From NCBI RefSeq assembly GCF_900106035.1, contig NZ_FNUC01000003.1, positions 2,659,501 to 2,723,500 of the forward strand: DNA of 64,000 nt, in the 5' to 3' direction. This document shows, in pieces, positions 33,240 through 41,570 of this stretch. The notes beneath the pieces were generated by a model, which saw only the letters and a list, made by a program, of their open reading frames with translations, made no database searches and was not told the DNA's origin. Position numbers and translations under genes: made by a program. The stretch's first letter is position 1, and every line of letters starts with the position of its first letter. Source of the DNA: Jiangella alba (GTDB lineage Bacteria > Actinomycetota > Actinomycetes > Jiangellales > Jiangellaceae).

Positions 33240-35519
33240 ATGCGCCCACGCCTGCTCGTCCTGTTCGCGCTCGTGCTCTCGCTGCTGGCGCCATTGCCGG
33301 CAGCCGCGTCCGCACCGGCGCCGGCCGCCGATCCACCCTGGACCGCCCAGCCACTCGGGCCGGCCAGCGTGGCGACGCCCACCGGATCGGGCGGTTTCAT
33401 CGGCGACACCCTCTGGTTCTCGACCCGGCAGGCCAACCCGCCGGCCCTGATCGGGCTCGATCCCGCCAGCGGCGAGGCGATCAGCCAGATCCCGCTCCCG
33501 GACAGCCTGGGCGCCTGGGTCAGCGCGGCGTCCGGCACCGACGTCTACGTCGGCACCTACACGCCGGCGAAGCTGTACCGCGTCGACACCCTCAGCGGCG
33601 AGGTCCAGGAGATCCTGACGGCCGGCGGTTCCGGCGCGGTCGTCTACGCGCTGACGGTGGCGCCCGACGGCGTGGTGTACATCGGGACGTACGAGTCGTC
33701 CGGCGGGCGGATCTTCGCCTACGATCCGGCCTCCGGCGCCGTCACCGATCTGGGCGTCACGGTGCCCGGCCAGGACTACGTGCGCGCGCTGGTCGCCGAC
33801 GACCGGTACGTCTACGCGGGCATCGGCTCGGCCGCGTCGCTCGTGCGCATCGACCGCGCCACCCACGAGATCGCCGACCTCACTCCCCCGGAGCTGGCCG
33901 GCGCCACCTTCGTCTCGTCGCTGGCGCTGCATGACGGCGTGCTGCTCGGCGGTGTGTCGCCGCGGGGCCAGCTGCTGGTGCTGGACACCGCGGACCCGTC
34001 CCGGCACGAGCTGGTGCAGGCGCCGGCCGAGACGTTCGTCGTCGCCGTCACCGGCGGCGAGCCCGGACGTGCGTACTTCGCCGCGCGCCCCTCGGGGACG
34101 CTGTACGGCTACGACCTGTGGTCGGGCACCGCGGAGGCGCTCGCGGTGCCGGCGCCGGAGAAGGCGGCCAGCGGCCTGACCTTCCACGAGGGCAGGGTCT
34201 GGGGCCTGGTCGACGGCCTCGCCTACAGCTACGACCCGGCCTCCGGCACCGTCGCCGGCCTGCCGCTCGACGCCGCCGGCGTCACCCCGAGCCCGGAGGG
34301 GCCGATGGCGCTCGCCGCCGACGACGAGCACGTGTACGTGTCCGGCTCCGGCGGCGTCCAGATCCACGACCCCGCCGCGGGCACCAGCACCCGGGTCTTC
34401 GTCCCCGGCGAGGCCAAGTCGCTGTGGCCCACCGGCGACACCGTCTACCTCTCCGTCTACACGCGGGCGCTGATCTACGAGCTGGCGCAGGTGTCCGGAC
34501 CGGTCACGCACCTGGCCGACATCGGGCACGAGCAGACCCGGCCCCGCGACTCCTTCTTCGACGAGGGCACCGGCCGGCTCTACGTCGGCACCGAGCCCGA
34601 CTACGGCCGCTACGGTGGCGCTCTGGCCAGCTACGACGTGGCCACCGGCGAGCTGGCCGTGTACCGCGACATCGTCGACGAGCAGACGATCTCCGCCGTC
34701 ACCGCCGACGGCGACACCGTCTACCTCGGCAGCGACATCAAGACCGGCCTCGGCACCAGCCCGATCGCGACCCGGGCCGAGGTGGCCGCGGTCGACGCCG
34801 ACACCGGCGCGGTGCGCTGGTCGATCCCGGCGCCCGGCGCCGCGACCGTCGTCGGGGACCTCCAGCTGATCGGCGCCGACCTGGTCGGCGCGACCTCGAC
34901 CGGCCGGCTGTTCGGGCTCGATCCCGCGACCGGCGCGCTGCGCTGGGAGCACGCGCTGGGCGTCAACGCGTCGATCCTGACCCCGTCGGCCACCGGCGTC
35001 TACACGACGGACGGCAAGTCGATCTTCCGGCTGACCTGGCCGGCGCCGGGCGCGCCGGTGGTCTCGACCGTCTACACCGGCCTCGCCGGCGAGTGGTACG
35101 GCCCGGCGTCGGTCGCCGCGACCCCCGACGGCACCACGCTGTTCGCCGTGCAGGGCCGCACCCTCGTCCGCCTCGACGTCCCCGGCGAGCTGTTCGCCCC
35201 GGTGTCGGCGACGGCGGCGTCGTCGTGGGTGGGCCACCCGGACCGGTCCCGGGTGTGGCGGGCGTCAGTCACCGTCACCGTCCAGGACCGGCACGGGGCG
35301 CCGCTGGCCGGCGCCAGGGTGTCGGCGGCGTGGCAGGGCGGGCGGGCCACCGCCTGCGTGACCGGCGACGACGGCGCCTGCGTGCTGCGCCGCACCGTCG
35401 CCGACGCCGCCGAGACCACCGTCGACGTCACCGGCGTCGCGCACGCGTCGCTGCCAGGGGGCGCCGTCGAGGTGTCCCGGACCATCACCGTCACCGCTCC
35501 GGAGAGGACCTCCCGATGA
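33240..35519 (+). CDS. Secreted beta-propeller protein D with Ig-like tail
   Basis: This 759-aa member of the propeller family has a Sec signal peptide ending AAASA (about residue 25), then blades such as VYVGTYTPAKLYRV and VYIGTYESSGG. The conserved second-half signature is GALASYDVATG, then YLGSDIKTGLG. It lacks the beta-helix tail of A-C. Instead the last 100 residues (VTVQDRHGAPLAGARVSAAW) look like an Ig/Big-type domain with a CVTGDDGAC pair. GGAGG lies 4 nt before the ATG. Its stop overlaps the start of propeller E by 4 bp (ATGA), so D and E are coupled. Confidence 0.8.
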   Translation: MRPRLLVLFALVLSLLAPLPAAASAPAPAADPPWTAQPLGPASVATPTGSGGFIGDTLWFSTRQANPPALIGLDPASGEAISQIPLPDSLGAWVSAASGTDVYVGTYTPAKLYRVDTLSGEVQEILTAGGSGAVVYALTVAPDGVVYIGTYESSGGRIFAYDPASGAVTDLGVTVPGQDYVRALVADDRYVYAGIGSAASLVRIDRATHEIADLTPPELAGATFVSSLALHDGVLLGGVSPRGQLLVLDTADPSRHELVQAPAETFVVAVTGGEPGRAYFAARPSGTLYGYDLWSGTAEALAVPAPEKAASGLTFHEGRVWGLVDGLAYSYDPASGTVAGLPLDAAGVTPSPEGPMALAADDEHVYVSGSGGVQIHDPAAGTSTRVFVPGEAKSLWPTGDTVYLSVYTRALIYELAQVSGPVTHLADIGHEQTRPRDSFFDEGTGRLYVGTEPDYGRYGGALASYDVATGELAVYRDIVDEQTISAVTADGDTVYLGSDIKTGLGTSPIATRAEVAAVDADTGAVRWSIPAPGAATVVGDLQLIGADLVGATSTGRLFGLDPATGALRWEHALGVNASILTPSATGVYTTDGKSIFRLTWPAPGAPVVSTVYTGLAGEWYGPASVAATPDGTTLFAVQGRTLVRLDVPGELFAPVSATAASSWVGHPDRSRVWRASVTVTVQDRHGAPLAGARVSAAWQGGRATACVTGDDGACVLRRTVADAAETTVDVTGVAHASLPGGAVEVSRTITVTAPERTSR

Positions 35520-37468
35520 CCGAGCTCAGCCGCCGCACGTTCCTCTCCGCTGCCGCCGCGGCTGGTGCCCTGCCCGTCCTGCCGGGGGTGGTGGGCACGG
35601 CCGCCGCCGCGGGTCCGCCGGCGCCGGAGCTGTTCGGGCCCGCGGCCGTCACCGCGGCCATCGTCGGCATGGCGGTCGACGGCGACACCGGCTACATCGT
35701 GACCCGCGGCCAGACCCCGCCCAAGGTCGTCACCGTCGACCTCGCGTCCCGGACGGTCACCCGGGTCGACCGGCTCCAGCGCGGCGACGGCGGCTGGGCG
35801 TGCACCGTGTCCGGCGGGCAGGTCTACGTCGGGACCTACCCGACCCCCGACCTGTACCGCTACGACCCCGCCACCGGTGAAGTCGAACTGCTCGGCACCA
35901 TCGGGCCGTCCGGCGGCTTCGTCTGGTGCCTGACGACGGCGCCCGACGGCACGGTGTACGCGGGCACGTCGCCGCGGTGCGAGCTGTGGGAGTACCGGCC
36001 CGACACCGGGGTGCTGCGCAACCTCGGCCGGGTGGCCACGGACACCCAGTTCGCCCGGGTCATCGCCGCCGACGACACGCAGGTGTACGTGGGCACGACC
36101 CCGCTGCGCCACGTCATCGCCGTCGACCGCGCCACCGGTGCGAAGCGCGACATCTACCCGGTGGAACTGGAACGGGCCGGGTCGGTCGACCCGATCATCG
36201 CCACCGGCGGCCGGGTGCTCGTGTCGGCCGGCGGCCAGGTGCTCGACCTCGCGCCCGACGGTTCCGACCACAAGGTGATCGCCCCGCCCGAGCCGTCGAC
36301 CATGATCGACGCGCTGACGCTGACGCCGTCGGGCGACCTGCTGGGCGTCGCGCGCCGCACCGGCGCGCTGTACCGGCGGGAGGGCGACGCGCTCGAGCAG
36401 GTCGACACCGTCAACCCCGGCGACGAGACCCGCGGCATCTGGCAGCGCGAGGAGTCGGTGCTGGTCGGGGCCGGCGGCAGTGGGGTGCTGTGGTTCCACG
36501 ACCTCGCCACGGGCGGCACCGAGACGCTCGACCTCACCGAGGAGGCGGCCGTGGCCGGGCCGGATCTCGTCCAGTCGATCGCGTACGACCCGGGCGCCGC
36601 CATGTACGTGGGCGGGCATTTCTATCTCACCGTGCACCAGCCGTGGGCCGGCGTCGAACCGCGTCGTATCCGGGTGGCCGGCGAGGTCAAGGCGATGCTG
36701 CCACACGAGGGCCGGGTGCTGGGCGCGCTCTATCCCAGCGGGGAGCTGATCAGCATCGACCCGGCCACCGACACCGTCACGTCGCTGGGCCTGCTCGGCA
36801 ACGACCAGCAGCGGCCGTGGGAGCTGGCCCTGGACGCCGAGCGCGGCCTGCTCCTCGTCGCGTCGATGCCGGGGACCGGCCGGCTGAACGGCGCGCTGAC
36901 CCTGCTGGACCTCGAGACCGGCGCGATGGACGCCCATGTCGGCGTACTGCCGGACCAGGGTGTCACGTCCGTCGCCCTGCACGACGGCATCGCGTACCTG
37001 GCCGGCGACACCTGGGGCGGTGGCGGCACCACACCGGCGCGGCCGGCCGCAGAGGTGGCCGCGTTCGACCTGGAGTCCCGGACCGTGCTGTGGCGCACCG
37101 AGCCGATCGCCGGGATGGCCAGCATGCAGCACGTCGAGGTGCACGACGGGTTCCTGTACGGCGTGTACAAGCGGCAGAGCGGCACCTGGTTCGCGATGGA
37201 CCTCGCCACCCGCACCGTCGTGCATCAGGGCAAGGTCAGCGGCTACGGCGAGATCGTCGTGCACAACGACCAGGTGTTCGCCGCGACCAACTTCGGCGAC
37301 TACGTGTACCGGCTGCGCCCCGGTCACGACGCGGAGCAGCTGGCCGGGCCGCTCGTCGCCAGCTGGTTCACCGTTCCTCAGCTGGAGTTCGAGCGGGGCT
37401 GGATGGCGTGGGGCGTCGCCGGTCGTCAGCTGGCGCGGTTCGACCTGCATCCGCGGCATCGGCGCTGA
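35516..37468 (+). CDS. Tat-exported beta-propeller protein E
   Basis: This 650-aa propeller paralogue has a twin-arginine leader (SRRTFLSAA at about 5-13), so it is probably exported folded. The core begins near residue 40 and includes VYVGTYPTPDLYRYD, VYAGTSPRCELWEY, VYVGTTPLRHV and the GALTLLDLETG signature. It has no extra C-terminal domain and equals propeller F in length. Tat export may mean a cofactor or metal is inserted before export; no binding motif is obvious. The last 101 bp overlap the 3' end of the convergent erm-type gene. Confidence 0.8.
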   Translation: MTELSRRTFLSAAAAAGALPVLPGVVGTAAAAGPPAPELFGPAAVTAAIVGMAVDGDTGYIVTRGQTPPKVVTVDLASRTVTRVDRLQRGDGGWACTVSGGQVYVGTYPTPDLYRYDPATGEVELLGTIGPSGGFVWCLTTAPDGTVYAGTSPRCELWEYRPDTGVLRNLGRVATDTQFARVIAADDTQVYVGTTPLRHVIAVDRATGAKRDIYPVELERAGSVDPIIATGGRVLVSAGGQVLDLAPDGSDHKVIAPPEPSTMIDALTLTPSGDLLGVARRTGALYRREGDALEQVDTVNPGDETRGIWQREESVLVGAGGSGVLWFHDLATGGTETLDLTEEAAVAGPDLVQSIAYDPGAAMYVGGHFYLTVHQPWAGVEPRRIRVAGEVKAMLPHEGRVLGALYPSGELISIDPATDTVTSLGLLGNDQQRPWELALDAERGLLLVASMPGTGRLNGALTLLDLETGAMDAHVGVLPDQGVTSVALHDGIAYLAGDTWGGGGTTPARPAAEVAAFDLESRTVLWRTEPIAGMASMQHVEVHDGFLYGVYKRQSGTWFAMDLATRTVVHQGKVSGYGEIVVHNDQVFAATNFGDYVYRLRPGHDAEQLAGPLVASWFTVPQLEFERGWMAWGVAGRQLARFDLHPRHRR

Positions 37469-38297
37469 GCTCACCGGCCAGTGCCAGCCAGGTCGTCGTC
37501 GGGATCGTCCCGGCGACGACCGGCGGGTCGATGCCGGTCGACGTCAGCAGCCGGTGGGCGCGCTTCTTCGGCACGTGCGCGCCGAGAACCTCGCGCACCG
37601 GCCGCCGCGGCGCGCGGTAGGCGTCCTGCAGCAGCTTGCGGGCCAGCCGGGCCTGCGGCCGCGACACGTCCGGGCGGCGGCGGATCACCAGGTGCGCGGA
37701 GTCGACCGACGGCGCCGGCCGGAAGCTGCCCGGCCGGATCCGTCCGGCGATGCTCAGCTCGAACCGGGCCTGCCACCACGCGACCTCCAGGTCGCGCGGG
37801 CGGTCCTCCGTCATGCGCTTGGCGAACCCCCACTCGACCAGCAGGTCCGCCGCCTCGACGGAGGTCGCCTCCGGATCGAGCAGGCGGCGCAGCAGCGCCG
37901 TCGAGATGGCGTACGGGATGTTCGCGACCACGGCGTACGGGCGGCGCGGCAGCATCACACTGCGCGCGTCGGCTTCGACCACGCGCACCTCGCCCGCGTC
38001 GGCGAAGCGCCGCTCCAGCTTCGCCACGAACCGCGGGTCCCGTTCGACGGCGATGACGCGGGCGCCGGTGGCCGCCAGCGGCGCGGTCAGCGCGCCGAGC
38101 CCGGCGCCCAGCTCGATCACCAGGTCGCCCGGGCCGGCGCCGGACGAGCGCACCATGCGCGCGCTCACCGACGAGTCGCGGAGCAGGTGGATGCCGGCGT
38201 GGTTCGGCTCGGCGCCGGCGGAGCGACGCCCGCCCGCGCCGCGGCTGGGACGGTTCTGGCGGTTCGGGCGCTGGTGGGTGCGGGAATGCCGTGGCAT
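37368..38297 (-). CDS. Erm-family 23S rRNA adenine N6-methyltransferase
   Basis: This 309-aa rRNA adenine dimethylase-family protein has motif I VIELGAGLGALT, the catalytic NIPY in VVANIPYAIST, and the PSVDSAHLVIRRR C-domain motif. The Arg-rich N-terminus and long basic C-terminus match actinobacterial Erm proteins that methylate A2058 and confer macrolide, lincosamide and streptogramin B resistance. KsgA is less likely given the Erm-like N-terminus and context, but only alignment would settle it. The ABC-F gene nearby supports a resistance role. The 3' end overlaps propeller E by 101 bp on the other strand. The exact class cannot be assigned. Confidence 0.85.
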   Translation of the reverse strand: MPRHSRTHQRPNRQNRPSRGAGGRRSAGAEPNHAGIHLLRDSSVSARMVRSSGAGPGDLVIELGAGLGALTAPLAATGARVIAVERDPRFVAKLERRFADAGEVRVVEADARSVMLPRRPYAVVANIPYAISTALLRRLLDPEATSVEAADLLVEWGFAKRMTEDRPRDLEVAWWQARFELSIAGRIRPGSFRPAPSVDSAHLVIRRRPDVSRPQARLARKLLQDAYRAPRRPVREVLGAHVPKKRAHRLLTSTGIDPPVVAGTIPTTTWLALAGELSADAADAGRTAPADDRRRPTPSSPARTPAEER

Positions 38298-38345
38298 GGG
38301 CCATCACGACCAATCAGGATCACAGGAGTCAGCGGACGTCGAAGA

Positions 38346-38391
38346 GCCGCGCCGTTCGCCTCGGGTGTGGTCACCGAGGGACGGACGCGGC
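38346..38391 (-). promoter_or_regulatory. Leader hairpin upstream of erm-type gene
   Basis: On the minus strand an interrupted stem (GCCGCG/CGCGGC outside, CCGT/ACGG, CTCGG/CCGAG inside) occupies the leader 49-94 nt before the ATG. Erm genes are often controlled by attenuation in the leader. I could not identify a leader peptide with confidence. Confidence 0.4.
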
Positions 38392-38543
38392 TGCGGCGTG
38401 CTCCCGTGATGCCGGCCCGGACCCCGCTCAGCCGGGGGTCAGCCGGTGGTACGTGAAGCTACGCCGTGACGTGCCGGCGGATGCGCCAGGACGCCACAGC
38501 GCCGAACTTCAATGCTCCCATGCTCCAACCGTAGCGGCCGGCC

Positions 38544-39098
38544 TCAGCCGGACACCAGCGCTTTCGGTGTGACGGTCACCTCGAACGGCTGCGCGAGTGT
38601 GACCCTCTCCTCGCCCGAGGCCCGGCCCACCTCGACATACGCTCCGTCGACCAGGTCGTAGGCCACGATCGACGGCTCGTCCGGGTCGACGATCCAGTAC
38701 GACGCCACCCCGCAGTCCGCGTACTTCGAGTACTTGAGCAACTGGTCCTTCCGCCGGGTGCTCCTCGACTGGACCTCCACGGCGAGGACCAGCGGCGCGG
38801 TGATGGGTCCGTCCCTGTCCTCGTCGCGGCGGACGATGAGAACGTCTGGCTGGAACGAGGTCCCACGGTCCGGCTGCCAGTCTCGAGGTGCCACGTACAC
38901 CTTCAGGTGGCTGGGCATCGCCGTACGCAGCAACACGGCGATCTCGAGGACGGCGGTCTGATGCGGCCCCAACGGTGCCGGCGTCACCAGCAGGAACCCA
39001 TCGAGCAGTTCGTAGCGGAGTCCGTCGTCGGGCAGGCCGGCGAGGTCGTCGACGGTCCAGGCGTCGGTTCCACGTGGCCGCTCCATCATGGTTGTCAT
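38544..39098 (-). CDS. Uma2-family (DUF820) restriction-endonuclease-fold protein
   Basis: This 184-aa protein has the PD-(D/E)xK layout of Uma2 proteins: RYELLDGFLLVTPAP at the N-terminus, FQPDVLIVR (the PD), LAVEVQSRSTRRKDQLLKY (the ExQ and basic residues) and YWIVDPDEPSIVAY near the end. ATG at 39098 has a GGAAAGGGG ribosome site. These proteins are common in actinobacteria and cyanobacteria in many copies, and their role is unclear. It is a solitary gene between the erm-type and ABC-F genes. Confidence 0.9.
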   Translation of the reverse strand: MTTMMERPRGTDAWTVDDLAGLPDDGLRYELLDGFLLVTPAPLGPHQTAVLEIAVLLRTAMPSHLKVYVAPRDWQPDRGTSFQPDVLIVRRDEDRDGPITAPLVLAVEVQSRSTRRKDQLLKYSKYADCGVASYWIVDPDEPSIVAYDLVDGAYVEVGRASGEERVTLAQPFEVTVTPKALVSG

Positions 39099-39182
39099 GG
39101 TGCCCCTTTCCGGGCTCGGTCGCCACTGAGCCTTCCCCAGATGATCATGCTCCGCCATCGCCGATCCGCAGATTGTGGACAA

Positions 39183-40823
39183 CTACCCGAGCAGCAGCTC
39201 GTTGTGGACGACCTCGGCGCGTTCGCCCTGCCAGCGGCGCCGGGCCCACCGGTCGTGCGTCACCACGACGACGGCCAGGCCGGCGCCGTCGACGGCGGCT
39301 TCGAGCTCCTCGACCAGCCCCAGCGACAGGTGGTTCGTCGGCTCGTCGAGGAGCAGCACCTGCGGCCGCGTCACCAGCAGCCGGGCCAGCGCGAGCCGCC
39401 GCTGCTGCCCCACCGACAGCGCGCCGACCGGGGTCGCGAGCGCCGGGCCGGGCAGCAGGCCGAGGCCGGCCAGCTCGGCCTGGTACTCGTCCGCCGGGCC
39501 GGGCCGCCCGGCCGCGAACGCCTGCACCGCCGTCAGCGACGGGTCGGCGAAACTGCCGGTCTGCGGCAGCCAGCCGATCCGCAGCCGGCGCGACCGCAGC
39601 ACGTCGCCCGTCTCCGGCTCCAGCGCCCCGGCCAGCACCGACAGCAGCGACGACTTGCCGGAGCCGTTGCGGCCGGTGATCATCAGCCGGGTGTCGCGGG
39701 TGACGTCCATCGCGCGGGCGGTGATGCGGCCGGGCACCTTCACGTCGCGCACGGCGATCAGCACGCCGTCGGGCACGTCGGCGCCGAGCGCGGCGTCGAA
39801 CGTCAGCAGCCGCGGCGGCTTCGGGATGCGCAGCTCCTCCAGCAGGCGCAGCCGGTTCTCGGCGTCGCGGACCCGCCGCGACACCGCCGCGTCGACCTTC
39901 TGGCCGAGGAAATGCGCGACGAACTTGTCGTTGTCGCGGCGGCCGCGGCCCTCGTGCCCGACCCGGCGGGCGTCCTGCTTGACGACGGCGCGCGCGGCGT
40001 CGACCTCGTCGGACCAGGTGGCGAACGCCTGCTCCCACCGGGCCCGGGCGGCGGCCTTGCCGGCCAGGTAGTCGGTGTACGTGCCGGTGTAGCGGGCCGG
40101 GCCCACGTGCGGGACGCCGTCGCGGCCGACCGTCAGCGCCGGGTCGAGGTCGAGGATGGACGTCGCGACGCCGTCGAGGAACGCGCGGTCGTGCGAGACG
40201 ATGACGACGGCGCCGCGGTGCGCCCGCAGCGCCTCCTCGAGGAACTCGATCGCGTCGTCGTCGAGGTGGTTCGTCGGCTCGTCCAGCAGCAGCACGTCGG
40301 GGGCCCGGACCAGCGCGAGCGCCAGCGCCAGCCGCGACCGCTGCCCGCCGGACAGGGTCTCGACCGGCCGCTCCCCCGCGACGTCGGCCAGGCCGAGGCC
40401 GGCCAGCGCGCGAGCCGCCCGGGCGTCGGCGGACCAGCCGTCGCGGTGCTCGAACTCGGCCAACAGGTCGCCGTACTCGTCCAGCACCGACTGGTCACCG
40501 TCGGCGAGCCTCGCCTCGGTGGCGCGCATGCGCTGCTCGAGGACGCGGAACTCCGCGAGCGCGGCGTCGACGGCGCCGTCGACGGTGCTGCCGGCCGGCA
40601 GGTCGGGCTCCTGGGTGAGGTAGCCGAGGCTGCCGTGCCGCTCGACGGTGCCGGAGTCGGGCCGCTCCACCCCCGCGGACAGCCGCAGCAGCGTCGACTT
40701 GCCGACCCCGTTCTCGCCGACGATCCCGAGCCGCTCGCCCACGGTGGCGTCGTAGCCGACCCCGTCGAGCACCCGGCGACCGGCGTAGGAGATGGAAAGG
40801 GCGCGAACGGAAAGTAGAGACAC
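39183..40823 (-). CDS. ABC-F family ATPase, probable ribosomal protection protein
   Basis: This 546-aa protein has two ABC cassettes without membrane segments. Cassette 1 has Walker A GENGVGKST, signature LSGGQRSRL and Walker B VLLLDEPTNHLDD. Cassette 2 has GRNGSGKSS, the variant LSVGQQRRL and VLLLDEPTNHLSL. The charged inter-domain linker (about 230-320) fits ABC-F antibiotic-resistance proteins such as those for macrolides. The GTG at 40823 follows GAGGT. It is two genes from the Erm-type methylase. A translation-factor role is the alternative. Confidence 0.92.
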   Translation of the reverse strand: MSLLSVRALSISYAGRRVLDGVGYDATVGERLGIVGENGVGKSTLLRLSAGVERPDSGTVERHGSLGYLTQEPDLPAGSTVDGAVDAALAEFRVLEQRMRATEARLADGDQSVLDEYGDLLAEFEHRDGWSADARAARALAGLGLADVAGERPVETLSGGQRSRLALALALVRAPDVLLLDEPTNHLDDDAIEFLEEALRAHRGAVVIVSHDRAFLDGVATSILDLDPALTVGRDGVPHVGPARYTGTYTDYLAGKAAARARWEQAFATWSDEVDAARAVVKQDARRVGHEGRGRRDNDKFVAHFLGQKVDAAVSRRVRDAENRLRLLEELRIPKPPRLLTFDAALGADVPDGVLIAVRDVKVPGRITARAMDVTRDTRLMITGRNGSGKSSLLSVLAGALEPETGDVLRSRRLRIGWLPQTGSFADPSLTAVQAFAAGRPGPADEYQAELAGLGLLPGPALATPVGALSVGQQRRLALARLLVTRPQVLLLDEPTNHLSLGLVEELEAAVDGAGLAVVVVTHDRWARRRWQGERAEVVHNELLLG

Positions 40824-40927
40824 GTGACGACCTCGACGAGGTTGCTGGGAGCCCGCCGGGTGGACACACCTCGGGCGCGGGCGAGAGTCACGCGTCAGAT
40901 CACATCGAGATCGATGATGCCAAACGG

Positions 40928-40964
40928 CCCGGCCGCGGGGCAAGTGAATTACCCCGCGGCCGGG
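40928..40964. terminator. Strong hairpin between flavin-fold gene and ABC-F
   Basis: A perfect 13-bp stem (CCCGGCCGCGGGG and complement) with an 11-nt loop lies 5 nt after the PPOX-type gene stop on the minus strand. It probably terminates that transcript, or attenuates the downstream ABC-F gene. Confidence 0.75.
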
Positions 40965-40968
40965 ACCG

Positions 40969-41439
40969 TCAGTCGGCCGGCGCGTCCAGCCAGGAGCCGC
41001 CGAGCATGACGGTGCGGCCGCCGAACTCGTGGAAGCCGTTCCAGACCTGGACGCGGTCCGGGCGAAGGTACAGGTACCGGAAGCCGGGCACCTGCCTCGG
41101 ATCGTGCGAGACCTGCGCGTACCGATCGGCGACCGTGGCGTCGATGTCCGCCACCTCGACGATCGACACGTCGCCGTCGATGGCGACGACGTCGTCGGGG
41201 TCGCCGATCACCGCCCGGGCCCGGGGGTGGGCGCGCAGGTTGGCCATCGTCCGGCTGCGGTCGAAGGTCGCCATCGTCAGGTGCTCGCCGTCCAGCACGA
41301 AACTCACCGGGATGAGGTGCGCGCCGTGGCCGTCGCGTCCGGTGGCCAGCCAGAGCCGATGGCCCGTGGCCAGTCGGTGCCGGGCGGCGTCGCGGCGTTC
41401 GGCGAGCGGTCGCGGGGCGAGGGTGGGTGGCGCGGTCAT
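40969..41439 (-). CDS. Pyridoxamine 5'-phosphate oxidase-fold protein (F420/FMN type)
   Basis: This 156-aa protein fits the split-barrel flavin family: HRLWLATGRDGHGAHLIPVSF near the N-terminus, TMANLRAHPRARAVIGD in the middle and a C-terminal YLYLRPDRVQVWNG. Many actinobacterial members are F420- or FMN-dependent reductases. The ATG at 41439 has GAAGGA 7 nt upstream; a second ATG 15 nt earlier lacks a good site. It is divergent from propeller F. Its role in resistance or in the locus is unknown. Confidence 0.85.
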   Translation of the reverse strand: MTAPPTLAPRPLAERRDAARHRLATGHRLWLATGRDGHGAHLIPVSFVLDGEHLTMATFDRSRTMANLRAHPRARAVIGDPDDVVAIDGDVSIVEVADIDATVADRYAQVSHDPRQVPGFRYLYLRPDRVQVWNGFHEFGGRTVMLGGSWLDAPAD

Positions 41440-41533
41440 GCGGTGTCCTTCCATTCGTCGAGTGCTGCTACTCCTGAGACGAACGGAGGTGGGCTCGATC
41501 CGACAGCGCGCCGGACGGGGACGTCCTCAACCC

Positions 41534-41563
41534 TGGACATTACGGCCCAGACCGCAATAGCAT
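41534..41563 (+). promoter_or_regulatory. Propeller F promoter with operator
   Basis: Operator CGGCCCAGACCG (41543-41554; its reverse strand fits CGGYCTNGNCCG) lies between a -35-like TGGACA (41534-41539) and a -10-like ATAGCA (41557-41562). The ATG at 41571 follows closely, with no clear ribosome site, so the mRNA may be leaderless. The site ties this distant gene to the same regulon as the genes at 9-37 kb. Confidence 0.65.
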
Positions 41564-41570
41564 CCGGCGC

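Noticed and set aside
40824-40927. Leader peptide for ABC-F attenuation
   Set aside because: Short GTG and ATG frames exist, but none has a convincing ribosome site or stalling motif.
18011-41439. Region as a secondary-metabolite biosynthetic cluster
   Set aside because: DegT-type, resistance-type and SARP genes are suggestive, but no PKS, NRPS, terpene or RiPP core gene is present; the importer and amidohydrolases fit catabolism better.
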